64,000 bases of DNA from Lanius collurio (taxonomy: Eukaryota > Chordata > Aves > Passeriformes > Laniidae): positions 682,001 to 746,000 of the forward strand of contig JACBWW010000096.1 of the NCBI GenBank assembly GCA_020086605.1, given 5' to 3'. Numbering within the stretch: position 1 is the first letter of the stretch; each line of letters begins with the position of its first letter. The position numbers and the translations under genes are program-made. Below, piece by piece: positions 1 through 14,303 of the stretch. The notes under the pieces are model-generated. The model saw only the letters and a program-made list of their open reading frames with translations, had not been told where the DNA came from and did not search any database.

Positions 1-3000
1 ATCAGTATTAATTCTCCAATTAGAGTCTCAGGCAATGAAGTAATTACCCCAAGTTTGCCCTCTGTTCAAAGGCTTTAGTTTATGTGTTTTAGGGCCTGGG
101 AAAACAAGGTGTCCTTGAGTTAAGGCCCAGCGAGTTTTTGTTATGTCTAACTAAAATGTGAGAACAGTAGCTAACAGGCTATATGAGAATTCAGATTTAC
201 ACACTGGGCAGCACAGGATCTGAAAAACATAAAAGCTAAAACCTAAGGCATCAATGGGACTGGCATGATTCATCTCACGAACACAAAGGTACTGTGTGAG
301 CTTGGTCTGAAATATGCAAAGCTGAATTTTTGTGTGTACTTGCACACATACATGAAGAGAAAGAGATCAGCTTCCAAGGAAGAAGAGGTAGAGCCACCAT
401 TTTAAAAACAAAAATGGCTTGTGTTTAGATAGAGATATACTCTTTAAAAGCCTTGATACATCATGGGTTTGCCTTAAAAAGACAGATAATTTATCATTTA
501 ACTGTTTCATAGCTAATTCTTTCTCTGGAGTTATTTGGGGAAGATTGTCAAATAGTGAGAAGTAAATTAATGGTATTGATTAAAAATGAGAAATGGAAAG
601 CAGAAGCCTGAAAATATGAGTGTGAATCACATCTTTAGTTTGTCTAAAGGCTAACAGTTGTTAGGATATTTCCCATGTCAAATTCTCTCCAGATAATTAT
701 ATGGCATGTGAAAATTGAAGAAAGGACTTCAGAGAAGCAAAATTTAGAGTTGACACTAAATTATTGAGGCTAGTCAAGTATAATAAAGCCTGAAAACATT
801 CTGAAGTAATAATAAGGTTAGATGAATAGGCAGTAGGACAGGTAATGTAATTCACTCCTAACAGAAGTAGAAAAACCTTAACTGGAAGGAGGGAAGGAGT
901 GATTGGACTTTTTCATACCTCTGGCATCAAAAAGTAATTATAACCACTGAGGAAATAAATCCCATTGGCTCTGGCCCTTAAACAACTGAGTGAAAACAAA
1001 ACTCCACAAATTCTTTTCTTATCAGGTATCTGGAGCCTGAGGTGTGTGATATCTGCCACAGTCAGAGATAGGGAAGTAATTTCCAGTTCTTCAACTGCCT
1101 AATTTAAATAAAACTTTTATCACTGATTTTTATGGCCAAAAAATTTCATTTTTAACAGGATTTGAGAATTTGACAGTATTTGCTTTACAAGAGAGATTTT
1201 TCTGCAGCTCAAATGTGTAAATCTCTAGTGTGTGCCTATTGCAATAGTAACTTCTACTAACTCACCAAATGTTGGTATAGACATCTACTTATGTTAAATT
1301 AACATATAAAAGTTGGGGCTTTGCATTGATGCTGATTTACTGAGAATCTAGGCAGAATTTGGCTCCTCAGTTACTGAGATCATAGCTGGTTTTCAAGCTA
1401 AATTAACTTAAATTTTTTTTCAGTTTTAAGAATTAGTGAAATTGTCCTGCAATGGATTTACTCCACAGTTTTGACAGAAATTGTTCATTTTTACACCTTA
1501 GCATGGGAAGTGTGCAAATTCATGGCATCAAAATAATAAGCAAATTCAATAAAAAAATAAACCTGAATGTTTCACTTCAGATTAGAATTCATGGTCCAAA
1601 ACAGATAAAGATGACAGAAAATCAGTTACCTAACAGTAGGGTGAGGATGTCCATTAGTCTCAGGATGCCTCAAGTGGATTTCAATTTCTGGACAGATAAT
1701 TCATGGCAGTGACCTGAAACCATGTCCTCCATTCTTCTGGATATGTGCAGGCTGCCCTCTTTCTCAGTCCTTGCTGGTAGAGCAGTTTTCCTTCCATATT
1801 GGAACAGCCCTATTGATTTGCTCATGGACTAGACCGGGCTCCACTTTTACATAGCCAGGCTGAATTTTCAATACTCACCTGGAAACACAGAAGACTGAAA
1901 GTCATTTTATGAGCTTTAAAGAGGGGGGAAAAAAATCAAGTATTCCAAGTAGTATTGGTTAATCAGTATTTATTATTTTGGGCCAGAAAATTCCATATTC
2001 AACAGAGTTAATATTTGTTTGTATGAACAATATTTTTCTAATAGTAATAAGATTTGAGCACATTCATCTTTTAGAGGAAAGCTTTGTAGGCCCAAAAATA
2101 TTTTATATTGAAAAATTGCAGACTGCTTATAGACCGAATTTTTTAGCTCCTCAAGCTCATGCTAGCGAATAGTTTAAATCAAGACAATTTTTTTAAGGTA
2201 CAATTCATCTCCCTGCAAAATATTTTAGAATTTATTCAGGAAAATACATGATGGTTTTGTTGACTTCACATTTGTTACAGGTATTTTGTGTATAGATTTT
2301 TGACAAATTCAAGGTAAGAATTGTACAGTTACAACAGTGACCAAGAACTTTAAAATCTAAAGTTGTCTTTTTTTTTTTAATTTCTTGCCCTCTTCTACTT
2401 CCTCATGTATTACACAGCATCAACAGGAATAGAGCAGAGTGAGAACATGGCCAAAAGGGATTTTTTCAGGCAGATTTGACTAGTTCATCTTACAGCTAGG
2501 GACAGAAATAAAATTACTATAGCTGCATTGCAGATTATCCTTCTCAAAGGGATTGCTATATAATTTCAGAATATAATTTAAAAATACATAAAATAGTTTC
2601 ACAAACCCCCATTTTAATTGTAGAACTTCAAAAATGTTGCTAGTCTGGAAGTATTTTTTTTAGAACACGCAACAACTTTTGTCTTATTTTAAAGAGATAA
2701 GTAGGATATGATGTATTTATATGTTGATATAATATACATAGAGTATTACATGATAGAAATAAAGGTATTTTTACTCTTGACATTGCACTTGCCACTCCTC
2801 ACCTGGAATGCATGCATTATTACTGTATCACTGGGCTTTATTGGTCTGGTTGTATTTTGCAGCTTTTCTGCTTTAGAGTGGGAAATAGGACTAGAAAATG
2901 ATTACTTGCCATTGAAGGAGAACATCATCTATTCTGCATCCTAAATGTACAGAAGCTGCAACTCTAAATCCCACTTGTGTTTTTAGTCTGACTTGACAAA

Positions 3001-3397
3001 CCAAAGGATTGCATGCCAGCTGGTTATGCCATGAGTAGCATGCTGTTGTGAATTCCTGAGATGAGAATGCCTATAGAATGCAATAGACAGATAAAGTTAG
3101 ATGAAATCCATACCAAGTTTCATTAATTCTGTTAATTGTGAAATAATTTATTGTATTGGAATCCACTTACTGTAATCAAACTGCAAATCTGATTTATTAG
3201 GCTTACAGTAAGATATGAGACAACAGAACTCCCTGCATAATTGAGTGAAAAAGGTGAGGGGGGGGTGGAAAGCTAAATCCAGCTCTTGCAGCTTACCACA
3301 TCTGCAGATAAATGGATATTAATTTACATTGTTCCTTTCCTGTTAGTCCACTTCATTGCAGAAGCTCTCTGCTNTTATTCCTATATCAATATGCGCA
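1..3397. other. AT-rich unique non-coding sequence
   Basis: No gene or repeat recognised. Open frames are short; the longest runs to 86 codons at 1452-1712 on the plus strand and has no recognisable domain or codon pattern. A homopolymer-G run lies near 3258-3266. Position 3374 is an unresolved base (n), which is an assembly ambiguity. The sequence is CpG-poor and AT-rich, as expected for an avian gene desert or long intron. Confidence 0.6.
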
Positions 3398-3470
3398 TCT
3401 AAACCTTGATCCTACATACTTATAGCAAGAGTATTTCTACTTGTGTGTAGGTAGATTGAAATCAAAATGT
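3398..3470. repeat. Possible relic of an ancient amniote palindromic repeat
   Basis: The stretch reads 'ttgatcctacatacttat', then a degenerate 'agagtatttctacttgtg', then 'attgaaatcaaaatg'. This order resembles one arm of an old palindromic interspersed repeat of amniotes whose arms run from a 'gatcctgcaaacacttatgc' block, through repeated 'gagta' blocks, to a 'cattgaaatcaatggg' centre. I am comparing with a recalled pattern, so the family name is left open. Only one arm is evident, and it has many substitutions and small deletions. Confidence 0.35.
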
Positions 3471-6400
3471 GATGTAAAACAAAGCCTCTATTGTCATTTG
3501 TCACCAAATTGAAAATGAACTGTTGAATGGAATTTTATCCTCCAGTGTTTTGTGCAGTCGCTCTGCAAAGTAGCTAATTTGCTAATATGCTGATTTTCTA
3601 AATTTCTGTCTTCATATTAGATCCTCTGCACAAAAGTGAAACCCAATTTTTTTGTACAACAGGGATTGTTTCAATGCTTCTAAAATAAAATGGAAGTTAT
3701 TGAAGTGATCCCAAAATTTTATGAAGCATGATGTAACTCAATTATGGTAACAAGTGAGTTTGAATATCTTTTTGTGTGGAAGAGCACAGGTATATATAAA
3801 TTTTTAGGTACTGGATTTCAGCGGTATTTGAGGGGGTTTTAATTTTTATTTTAATATATATAAAAAAAATAAAAATCTACAAGTTAGAGAAAAACACCTG
3901 AGGGAAATCATTATTCAGTGAAAACTGTAAAATTTGTTTTTATTGCTTCTGAATGTTTTTTATTTTAATGTCTTTTAAATAACGAAATAAATTGCTTGAA
4001 GTTTGAAATTTAGTATAAACTGTGTTGAAATGTTCAGTAAATTCTTTGTTTTGACACTTTTCCCACAGAAATTGTCATCATCATTCCAGGACAGGTGACG
4101 CCGCTGTATTGTGAGTTTTATGTTGTCTGTAACTTAATAATTTATTTTTTTTTATCATCGCAGCAGTTACCTTTTTTGTATTTAGTGGCTAAAATGGCCA
4201 CAGGGAGCTTTCTGGTTCACATGCAAGAACAAAGTGTCAAGAAAAGCATGTGCTAAGAGCATTGCATTCTGTGATTTGCAGTTTCAAAATGTTCACTGCC
4301 TTGAACATGTCTGTGTATCACACAGGGAGCTGCCATAACTCTGGAGAGAAGCAAGGGAGGCTTAGTGTCAAGTGAAAAAGTGTGTAAAAGCTTTTAATAG
4401 CAAAGTTAAAAACAGAGATGAAAGAAGGAATATGTTCAGAATAAATTAGTTAATTTTTAATAGTAGTACTTTGCTTGGTATCAGATGGGATTATAAGGTA
4501 GAACAATGACAGAAAGACAGAGAGCTTTGATACCCTGCGATGGATGACTTTAATGCAAAGAATTCTGCTCTTAGATCTGTTCTACTTTTAGACATTTTGC
4601 TCTCTGTGCCAATGTTCTTCATTCTGATCAGCCAAATTCAGACATCTGTCCCTCAGCACCTCTAGCCAGGGAATTGATCTGAACTTCACTGTCTGTTTAT
4701 ATTGAGTTCAGCATGTTTTGATTTTTCTCCTCTGTTTTCATAGTATCATTCTCCCTGTTTCTTTCTGTTTTGATAATAAAGCCACTTTAAGGCAGCCTCT
4801 GTCAGTGTTATCCAATTGTGGTAACCAGGAAAATTCAGCTCTTGTCTAGTCTAGGCAATGAAGGTGCAGTTTTGTTCTTTGCGTCCTTTTTACGTTAACC
4901 TTTGCCATGAGGATTCCAACTAATCAATAAAAGTGGAGTTATAGACAGTGCAAGGGAGTCGGAAAACTGTTTTCTGAGTTTTGGTGATGTGAGTAAAATT
5001 TCCATCCCCCTGAAGTAATCTGGCCATCCAGAACATCACCCAGATTTTCAGACAGAAGAAATTTTGTTCTATGTGAAGGGAATAATGAAGGGACTGACAT
5101 GGAAAATATTATGGGGAGAAAAAGCCAGGAATAAAAGAGAAGAAAAACAGCTGAGAGATTTTAGGTCCCCACAAACTACGAGCATGTTGCAGTCACTGTG
5201 GCAGTGCAGGAGTTTCAAATAGTGAAGGAGTTAGAGCCAGCAGAGATTGCATCTGGTGAAAGAGATTTCAAGTGTAAACAAGTGCCAGGTGTCATTGGCC
5301 CTTACTCTCAAATCCATTCTAACTTCCAAAACCAAGAGCTTAGTCATAGTGTGTATTTTCTTTGATCCAGATGTTGTTAAAAAATGGGAATATGTAATTT
5401 AGTTACTAGACTTAGTGTTTTTCAGCAGATGTTTTCTGTGTGAATATGTGCATTAATTTCCTGAAAGTATTTCAATATGATTTATTATTTGTAATTTAGC
5501 TCACATATCATTGGCCTCTAGAAGTCGTAGATCTGTTTTAAGCCATCAGTAGATGTGAGTTGATGGCAACTTATTCTGGATGACAAATCCATATCTTTTA
5601 ATGGAGCAGAAACTGAAGAATGTATTTTATTTCACCATCTAGTATATTTTACTTTCAGTTGTAACTTGTACAAGACAGGGGTCTGCAGTCCAGCAGCTGC
5701 ACTGATGAGATTCATCTGAGAACTAATTGGTGTCCCAGGAATGCTTTATCACAAACTGTGAGTCAGTGGGACAGTGAAGTTCAGTTTTCCAGTCTGTACC
5801 AGTCTATTTTATTATAGAAATTGGAAAAGCAAATGAAGTTTTTGAAAGAATATGTTGCTGGAAATGGCAGTAGAACTCGGTAAAAATATATATTCTCCTT
5901 TTGCACCTCTTTCTGTTTGTTTCTAACATTTATTCTGGACAGACATGATCTGGAACATATGAAAGTTAATTTGTATGTGATTGTATGTGATGATGAACAT
6001 GTACTGAGTGGTCCTGTGTTTTGAGCAAATGATTCCGAGTAAGGTAACAAATGTGTCAAGGGAAAGCCTGTTATTTTCATATATGTGCATGAAAGGTTGG
6101 GATACTTAATTTGTTGAATCAAGAATGTAATCCAGAAGTATATTTACTACATCATGTCTCTGAAGCATGAAATTACAATAGAATTGTGTCTTTTTGCAAC
6201 TTCATTTTTCTCTGAATTTTAACATTTATTACTTTCTTCCACTCCTGAAAATGTGGCGAATATTTTGCAAATGCCAACTCATTAAACTAAAGTTTGTTGA
6301 CATCAGAAAGGATCAGTCTCTCCCCAGCTCAAAAGCAAAGTGTTGTGGTGCACCTAACACTATAGTTGCTAAAAAGCTGGCAGAGAAGGTTTTCCTGAGA

Positions 6401-9400
6401 AATCCTTCAGCTTTGTCACATTCTGTGGGAATTATCTCTTTCATACACAGCCAAGGCATAACAGAGAAGGACAGTTGTGTCCTCTATCCTTGCACCTGCA
6501 GAGCTGTTTTGAGAACCAGGAAGTTATTTTTACTCTAAGAAAAATATTTAGAAATGGATGATTTGACACTTTACTTGTCAGTCTTGGTGGGTGATTAATC
6601 TGGACCAGTAATGGGATTTCCTATTTGCAGACCACACTATAAGAGAAGCTTTCCATTAAATGGGGCTGAGCTGTGCTCTGACCATGCACCTCTGACCTGC
6701 TCCATGTCGTGATCTCACCATCCCTGGGAGGTAACAGCAACATAACACTGCAATTGTGTTCTACAATTTGGCTCATATATATGCTTTGAATTTGAAAGAA
6801 GTATTTAAAAAGAGTGTGTCAATAGCACTTTTGCAAGCAAGGGGTTTCTTTGTAGGTAAAAGTAATAATATGCTATTGGTTTGTAATCTGTGGATTATGG
6901 AATAGTATGGTAACTTTTACATGTGATTTTGCTGAAAATGTTTTAATATTATCTATGTGTGTTGTGACTGAATACTTGAGTTTCGAGGGACAATTGAATG
7001 AAACTTTCAGCTGCGTGTGTACGTTAATGAAAACACACCAGCCTGATTAATGTTTTTTGAAAGGTCTTATACCAGCTGTAATTCTGTCTGAAGAATGCAC
7101 CTTAGCATCACTGAGGCATTTCAATTTTCCCCTTTCTTTTCCATCTTCTAAAACAGGAAGATCTCCAGTGCATGTCTTAGCTGGGTAGTCTGACACCAGA
7201 AATACTGAGCTCTATTGCATTGTGATGCTAATTTATTCTTTCATTGAGCAGAAATATTTCCTTCCTTTTTGATTAATACTGTCATTCCAAACCACAATTA
7301 TTCTGTGCTTAGTGTATCTGGCTTAGACTGCTGTTCCAGTGTAAATGAGCATCTCCTCTGATGAGAGCACCCTTGCATGAGGTGATTGCTGTAGAAAAAA
7401 ATACTTACAGATGAGTACAGTAGGTGTCATATGATGATTGTTGTTTTCCTGGAACAATTTAGAGTGTTATCGCCTTTTATTGCTTGTAATCTGCAAGTAA
7501 AAAAATATCTAAAATTTTTTGAGCTTTAGTAAAGAAAATCTGGTCTGATGGTTTGTATGGACTTATGCATTGCTCTAAGCTATCTGTATGTATTATCACA
7601 GAAGAAATCAGAGGGAAATTAAAGCTCTTAAAAACAGTCTTCGTAGTGTCCATGAAAAACTTCCAGCAGGGGTTGTTGACAAATGCTAAGTGACATGAGA
7701 AAAGGCAGCAGAAAGCAGTCTCATTGTCATTAGCAGCTCCAGTCAGCCTTTCTTTAGGAATGTAAGTTGTTTGAAATGAGTAATTTTAACTTCATTTTTT
7801 GAGACAGCTAAATTGAATTTTTTAGTGAGACATTGCAAGGAGGGACAGGAGGAGGTTTTGGAATTTGTTTTAGTACTTTTCAAGTGATAGAGGTACAAAC
7901 CAGAGATCTGGATGTCCTTCTAGAGCAACTGGCCTAATACTTGAACAAACCCCCAGCCTTTCCTGCTGCTTACATTAAGTGCTCTTTCTGAATGTCTCCC
8001 TTAAAGCTTTTTCTGTGTGATCTCTGGACTCTTTAACCTTTATAATGCTCCTCTACTTCCTTCCTGAGTGTCTCTACAAGAGGTAACTTCTGGTGTGGTC
8101 TGTGTCCCTCTCAGTTCAGAGCTTTATTTTCATTTAACACTCCTAGAAAGCAGCCTGACAGGCTATTCACTATCTCATTGCCTATTTACATGCCCAGTCA
8201 GGCAAATAATGTATTTATGCCACTTTGCAATGACTTACTCATCTTTGGATGCATACTTTCACAGAAATGAAGATACAGCAGCCAAAACTAGAGTATGTTT
8301 TCAGGACCCTTACAGAACAGTGTTTTTGTTCCCCTCCGGGCGTTGTGAACAATCAGATGTGTATTTCATTTCACAGAAATATAGATCCTGACCCACCTAC
8401 TCTTTGAGTAAACCTCTTGAAACTGTTGGCCTGCCGTGCCAAAAATAGAAGTGTTTGTAGCAGCTGTTGAGTTAAACGAGTTGGAGTGTCTGTTGGGGAA
8501 AGCAAGCAACAGTAAGAGACAAAAATCACAGCAGCTGAGACAGACAGCTAGAACAGTCTAAGAGTCCTGGGCTGTATGAAGAGCCAGAAATGTTGGATAC
8601 ATCACAAAGGACAGATTATGAGACATCAGTGAATAGAAATCTATCCTATTAAAATTAGTAGGACCAATTGCAGGGTAAAGTGCTGCTTAACATGCACCAG
8701 CTGCTGCTGCTTCTCTTATCACCCTACACGACACATTCTGGGACTGTCAAATTTCCTCCCAGTCGTGTGTTCTCATCAATATCTCCATTCTGCTGGACTG
8801 CTTGGGGATTTATCTTTTCCTTTCATAACCTTTCTGAGACCTCTCCTTTGATTTCTCTGGTTGTGTCTTATGCTGTAGCTGCTTTTTTTCTTCCATTCTT
8901 TGCAGGAGTCCGCTCTACAGTCATTTTTCACCTTATCAGCTACCAAGGGTGATTTAAGGTGTATAATTAATTTTAAGTAGTGAGCCAGCTCTTAGGAAAA
9001 GCCTAAACATATTTATTTTGTAATATTTTTTAATCAATGAGCTACAGTTTAGAGGCCTTACATGCAGAAAAATTTATGTGGTAGATACAACGTTGGAAAA
9101 CCAGATGGCAAAGAAATTGGAATTAGAGCAGATGGACAATGAATGATATGCAAATAAATAAGGTTTGAAGGATCTTGGGGTCTAACTCTAAATTTTAAGA
9201 GGGAAATTAAGTTAATTTTATCCTTTTCATACCAGATAATCTCACTTTAGTTTTTTATTTATTTCAATTTTGCTCTTTCAAATATTTTCTTGGCTTGTTG
9301 TTTGGAATAATGAAGTTTTATTTGCTGAAACAGCATTGCAAAATATACATCTTTTTTTACGACATAGTTTCGTGAAGGACAGGCTAGAAGTTAGTCTTCT

Positions 9401-9842
9401 GCCCAAGGACATACTGCTGTTCAGTTTAAGTACCAATATCAAGTATTATTCATTTTTCATGTTTATCAATGAACACAAGGCAACAGAAAAAAAAGTTCTC
9501 TCTTAGCAATTTGTTTATTTTAACATCTGTTACCTGTAATTTCTCCAGAGAAAAATAGTTACTACCAAACTTTTCTCTCATAGCTTACATTTACTGTACA
9601 TTGACTTGTATAATGCATTATAGCAGATGATAGATTTGTCACGGAGCTTTGTTTACACTACATTTGAAGCCATTCAACTGTAAAATCAGTTTAAGAAAGA
9701 GTGAAGTTGATTTCTTTACATGATTAACTTGGCGTTTCTTTTTCTAACAACAAGGTTCATATTGCAACAAATATATTACCTTCTATTTCTGGAGAGAGAA
9801 ATGGATTAGCCACCAAATGAAAATGGACAGTTTTGAATTCTT
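3471..9842. other. AT-rich unique non-coding sequence
   Basis: No gene recognised. The segment includes a possible short exon at 4069-4110 (listed separately). The longest frames, 113 codons at 5781-6122 (minus) and 114 codons at 6194-6538 (plus), show no domain or conserved motif and are consistent with chance. The stretch at about 7440-7500 has alternating A/T-rich homeodomain-like motifs (TTTATTGC, TGTAATC) and could be a conserved non-coding element, but that cannot be judged from one sequence. Confidence 0.55.
4069..4110 (+). other. Candidate 42-bp exon or conserved element
   Basis: A strong-looking 3' splice site (a pyrimidine-rich run ending in 'cacttttcccacag', AG at 4067-4068) is followed 42 bases later by a good 5' splice site ('tattgtgagt', GT at 4111-4112). 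The enclosed 42 bases are a multiple of three, open in two of three frames, and contain two CpGs in 'gacgccgctg' within a CpG-poor neighbourhood. An alternative donor, 'acaggtgacg', lies at 4094. I do not recognise the peptide. Chance pairing of splice-like sites is common in 64 kb, so this is only a candidate. Confidence 0.15.
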
Positions 9843-9881
9843 AAAAAAAACCCAAACCCCAAAAAACCCTGCACCAAAACC
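9843..9881. repeat. A/C-rich low-complexity tract
   Basis: Runs of A interrupted by CCC/CCCC ('aaaaaaaacccaaacccc', then 'aaaaaaccct'). It is one of several similar A/C-rich or complementary T/G-rich patches in this window. It is not a regular microsatellite, since the unit length varies. Confidence 0.7.
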
Positions 9882-12800
9882 TGCAAGACCTAACAATAAC
9901 TCCATGGCTTGAATCAGCAGTGCCAAAGCTGTTATCCAAGAAATGGAATCCTAGAAAGATAAATATATTTTGAAATGCATTTAGGGTAAAAAAAACCCAA
10001 CATAATAGCAGTAAGAAAACAACCCCGTGTCTATGCTCACATTGGTGCTCATTTTGAAACAGTCCAAAAGTTGTGGCAAAAAAATCCTTTTCTAGAACAA
10101 TGTCTCCATAGGCTGTTCTTAGAAGTGATCAAAACCTGATTTCTTTTTTGAGGTTGGTGTACAACAGGACATGTAAAATATATCAATAGCTCATATAAGC
10201 ACTAGAAAATGGCAAGTGGCCTGAATTAACTCGCCAGGAGAACCCAAAATCTAAATTGGTCTCCAAGGATGTCAGCTGTTGTTATAGTCACAATTTTTAG
10301 CACCCTTCCAAGGCAGAGAGCTCTATATGCAGATATAGCTGTAGCTGGGAGTTATGGTCCCCAGTAGCAAATAAACAGAGGGGCAAAGCCAAGAGTTCCA
10401 GTGATTTATACAACAGAGGCTTCTAAAATGTTCATGAGCAGAATGTTTTTTGTCACTTGAGCATAACTAGGTCACATAACCATAAAAGAGGCAAGCTTTG
10501 AAAAATCTGAATTTCTTCAAAGTATGGTGAGATTAAATCCAAAGCCTTTGGATCTGAAAGCTCTTCATAGACATGACAACATGAGTGTCTGTGAACCTTG
10601 GAAGAGCAGGAGCAGCTAATACTTCATGAACATCAGCTCTGATGAGTAACTAGCTTTGATTGGTTTTGTTTGTTAGTAATCTATTACATCCAGTATTTGG
10701 AGTGTGAATGGGCTTTATAGCCTTGAAGGATTACAGACTAACTTTTCTAGATTAGTGTGGGGAGCCAAAATAATTTATTTGAAACACTGGCAGTTTAATT
10801 TTATATAAAAAGTTCCATTTTCTGTCAAGATTGCAAAAGAAAAAATGCATAATCTATTATTTCTTTCTTTAATTTTTTTGAAAGTTCCAATTCACGGGAT
10901 CAATACCTAAAAAGGCAAAGTAAATATTTCTACAAAGTCTAAATCAGAAATTAGATTACACAGTCATGCAATAATAAAACACAGACTTAGGAGCATATGT
11001 TTAAGTAGAAAGGTCTTAATAACAGCAAGTTTTCCTACCTGTACCCCAAGAATTTTATTTTAAGCAGTCTTTCTTGCATCTATGAGAGCACACAAAGGCA
11101 GATGGGTAAAAATCACACTCTAATGAAGTACTCTAAGACAGATTGAAGTGTGCAACAAAGGAAAGGTGTCAACAAATCTCTTAACTATTGCAGGGGTATT
11201 ATCAAGCTCTAAAATGTGTCAACCACTGATATAAATAGTTAAAGTTAAGATGAAAGTGTCTTGTTTTTGTTTCTCTCCAGATGTGTGGTAGAGCAGTTTC
11301 TCAGAGGCTGTTTCACTCTCCTTCTGGTGAAAGGAGGACTGAAAAAGCAGGAAGAGGGTTTTGGATTCCTCAGATTTCCATCCAGGAGGAAAAGCAGCTG
11401 CAGAACTCAACAGGGAAATGCTTTGGGGTGAGGGCTGTCACTTGCCCTGGCTATCAGGTGCTTGATATGGGTCATGTAGGATGAAGAGTTCAGAACATCA
11501 GGGTGCACACTGACCTTCCCTCCTTCTTTCACCCACATGTGTGGTGCCCTATCCCCTTAAAACTTCATTTCATGGTGAGCCTTGAAGTTTCACTTTACAG
11601 AACTGGTCTGGGGGGGTGGGAAATGTGAATAATTGCTACAACCAATTTATGACAGTCTTGTGTTTTCTTTTTTTTTAATATGGCAAAGTTCTACTGAAAT
11701 TACGTTACACTGGCTTCTTGTCAGAGAATACTTCAAATAATGAAGAGAGTTGCACATGTGAGGATTTTGGAACTTTTTTTCAGAACCTCTTAATTGTCAG
11801 CCTGATAATGTTGTTTTAATGTGCTAGCAAAGTTCAGCCTGTTTATAACTTCATTATGATATGACAAATCCCACTAATATAGGTATCACTTGCTAAATTA
11901 ATATGTAGCTATTGTAACCTCAGAGTTGAAATAGCTGCTTGCATTTACACGGGTACCTTAAAAGGAAATCTTAAGTATTTTTTATTGTTTTAAGGCCAAA
12001 ACCCCCCAGCTTTATGTTGCAAGTGTCAATCACAGTACAGAAGATAGATAAATGTCGACTTCTCTATGAGACTCATAATCCAAAGAGGCACTAGAAGTAG
12101 TTTGTTGAGATGTATTTGTAACTGAAAGGTCCTTGACAAGTTCTGCTAGGAAATTTTGAGCTATTCCATTATATCCTACACTTTCTGCTTTGACATTCAT
12201 ACCTGAATCCAAGTATTGAGAAGAAGCAATTCTTTGTAATTTCTATAATTTTATTAAAACAGAATTGAGAAATTTTTTAGCATAATGTGAAAATTAATCC
12301 CAGAACTCTTTGCCCCAGAATGTCATATAAGTAAAAGTGCACTGTAAAAATGATGAAATTAACTAATGAAATCAAGTACTTTTTGAAAATTCAATCATGT
12401 GGTGAAGATATTCTTCCAGGTCAGAAAAAGTCTTGCCTCAGGTAATGGGGCTGAGAGGCTGTCAATATGGGCATTATCACTCTAACCTGTTTTTGTTCTC
12501 TGTTTAAATAATTTTTATTGGTTAAATCATGACTATTAGTCATTTCCAGAGACAGTACCCCAGATTAAATGGGCTTTTAATCTGGCCACGTTCAGCCACA
12601 GATGTCCTTTCTTGGTAGCTCTGTCTAGATATGGAATATGGAAAAGGTTCGCTTATCACCACATAAGGACTGGCTAGCTCAGATTCCCTGGCTGTTTTAT
12701 TTATTTTATCTATTTCCTTATTTCAGCTCTACAGATGCTAAAGGGCATTTTCCATTTCCAGTTAGAAAACAGCAGTTGGATTGCCTTGTGCTGCTTTTGG

Positions 12801-14212
12801 TGCCCCAAACTGTCCAAGTGAAAGCTCATACATGGAGCTCAGTGTGCTTTGTGCTGTTACAGGCAGACCTAAGACCCTGAATGACTTTGTAGGATGATAA
12901 TAATGTGTTGCTATGTGTTTTCTCAGCTTTCTCCATCAGGGAATTTTGTATCTGTGTATTTCAGGCCTAAATATTATGCCATGGTTTGACTTCTGTCTCA
13001 GTCTTTGGACAGGAGGAAAAAATCAAGCAGGAGGCAATCCCACCTTGAGACTCTGGAATACTGACATGTTCATGATCATAGTCCCTAAGGGAATGAGTTC
13101 ATGTGGGAAGCCTGCTAGTAAGGATTAATGTTAGCTAGCAAGGACTAGACTGCTAGTAAACCTGCCTAGAAATTTGTTTGGAAGAATAACCAAAAAAATT
13201 TTGATACATTTGGTATGCCTTAATTTTAGGTAAGTTAAACTGTAATGGTTCATATAAGCTGAAATTTGAGAATTTCACATGTAATGAAAGCCAATAAAGT
13301 ACATTTAAAAATATAATAATTTGGAGCATTTCCTAGATGCATCTGTTTTTCTCAGATGGGGCAGAAAATGATAGGTAGGCTTTAACAATCACTCCATTTA
13401 GGTACAGAGAGTACTTAACATTTTGATTAAAGGATCTGTGGTAGATCCTCCCACAATAAATATATATATTGTGCATATATATGTTGCTACTCATTAACTA
13501 GCCCAGTAACAGACTTCTACAAGGAGATACGTTTGAGTCATTTTTAAAAAATAATAATTTTTTTTCTGAAACCCTCTCATTTATGATTGCTAGGAAATTA
13601 TACTCATGAGTCATGAGGTTATGATTTGCTATCCCATTAGAAAGGTTTGATTATTTGATGACTTCATCAAATAATATTAAAATCTGAGATAACAAAGGCA
13701 TTAGATAAGGAGAAAACCATTGATATTTAAGTGAATTGAGGCCATAGTGATTAGATTTTCTTTTGGCCCTCTGCCCCTTCCCCCCTGGCTCTCTGTCCTC
13801 AGTCAGACACAAGGAAAGCTGAGCATTTTGCCACAAAAGCTTTCTTGAGCTGGTCCCCAAGGTCCTGCCCTGGTTGTTGATGCCGAGCTGCTCCAGACCC
13901 ATCATCAATGAGCTTTTCTTCAGGGACTGCTGAGGTTTGAGTTGATGTGGCTGGCAATGTGTTCTCACAAGATTTGCTTCAAACACCAGCCCAGGAACAA
14001 ACTATCATGCATGAGAGTATCAGAGAAGTGGGACCCAAGACTAAAATGAGACATTTGCCAAATTGACAGTGTAGACATGGCTATAATTTAGGGAATTTTG
14101 AAACCGATATTTTGTATCTTCTATGAAAAGCACTTGTTGTAATCTTGTGCCTTCTCACACAGTGCATTTTGCATAACAATAATAGAGATAATTATGGTAA
14201 TTACAATAAAAA
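9882..14212. other. Unique non-coding sequence
   Basis: No gene or repeat family recognised. A 10-bp perfect inverted repeat with a 6-nt loop sits at 12560-12585. The 111-codon minus-strand frame at 13651-13986 has no recognised homology. A short alternating AT stretch occurs at about 13457-13482. The local GC rise near 11270-11480 and 13740-13990 has no identified cause. Confidence 0.55.
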
Positions 14213-14303
14213 TTAATAATACTTGCCCTTTTTTCAGTAGATTTTAAAGTGCTTTTCAACACTGGCTAATTAAGTCTAACAATATCTTGCGAGGTGGGTA
14301 GCA
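14213..14303 (-). mobile_element. MIR-type SINE fragment (3' portion)
   Basis: Read on the minus strand, the block runs 'acccacctcgcaag', 'attgttagacttaattag', 'aaaagcactttaaaatc', and ends in 'tattattaattttt'. This matches in order the known MIR/CORE-SINE 3' half: 'acctacctca', 'gttgtgaggattaa', 'gtaaagcgctttgagatc' and the terminal 'agtattatta'. Divergence is high and the tRNA-like head is not seen, so this is an old, truncated, inactive copy. The identification is from recalled consensus. A related CR1/L2-derived tail cannot be excluded. Confidence 0.65.
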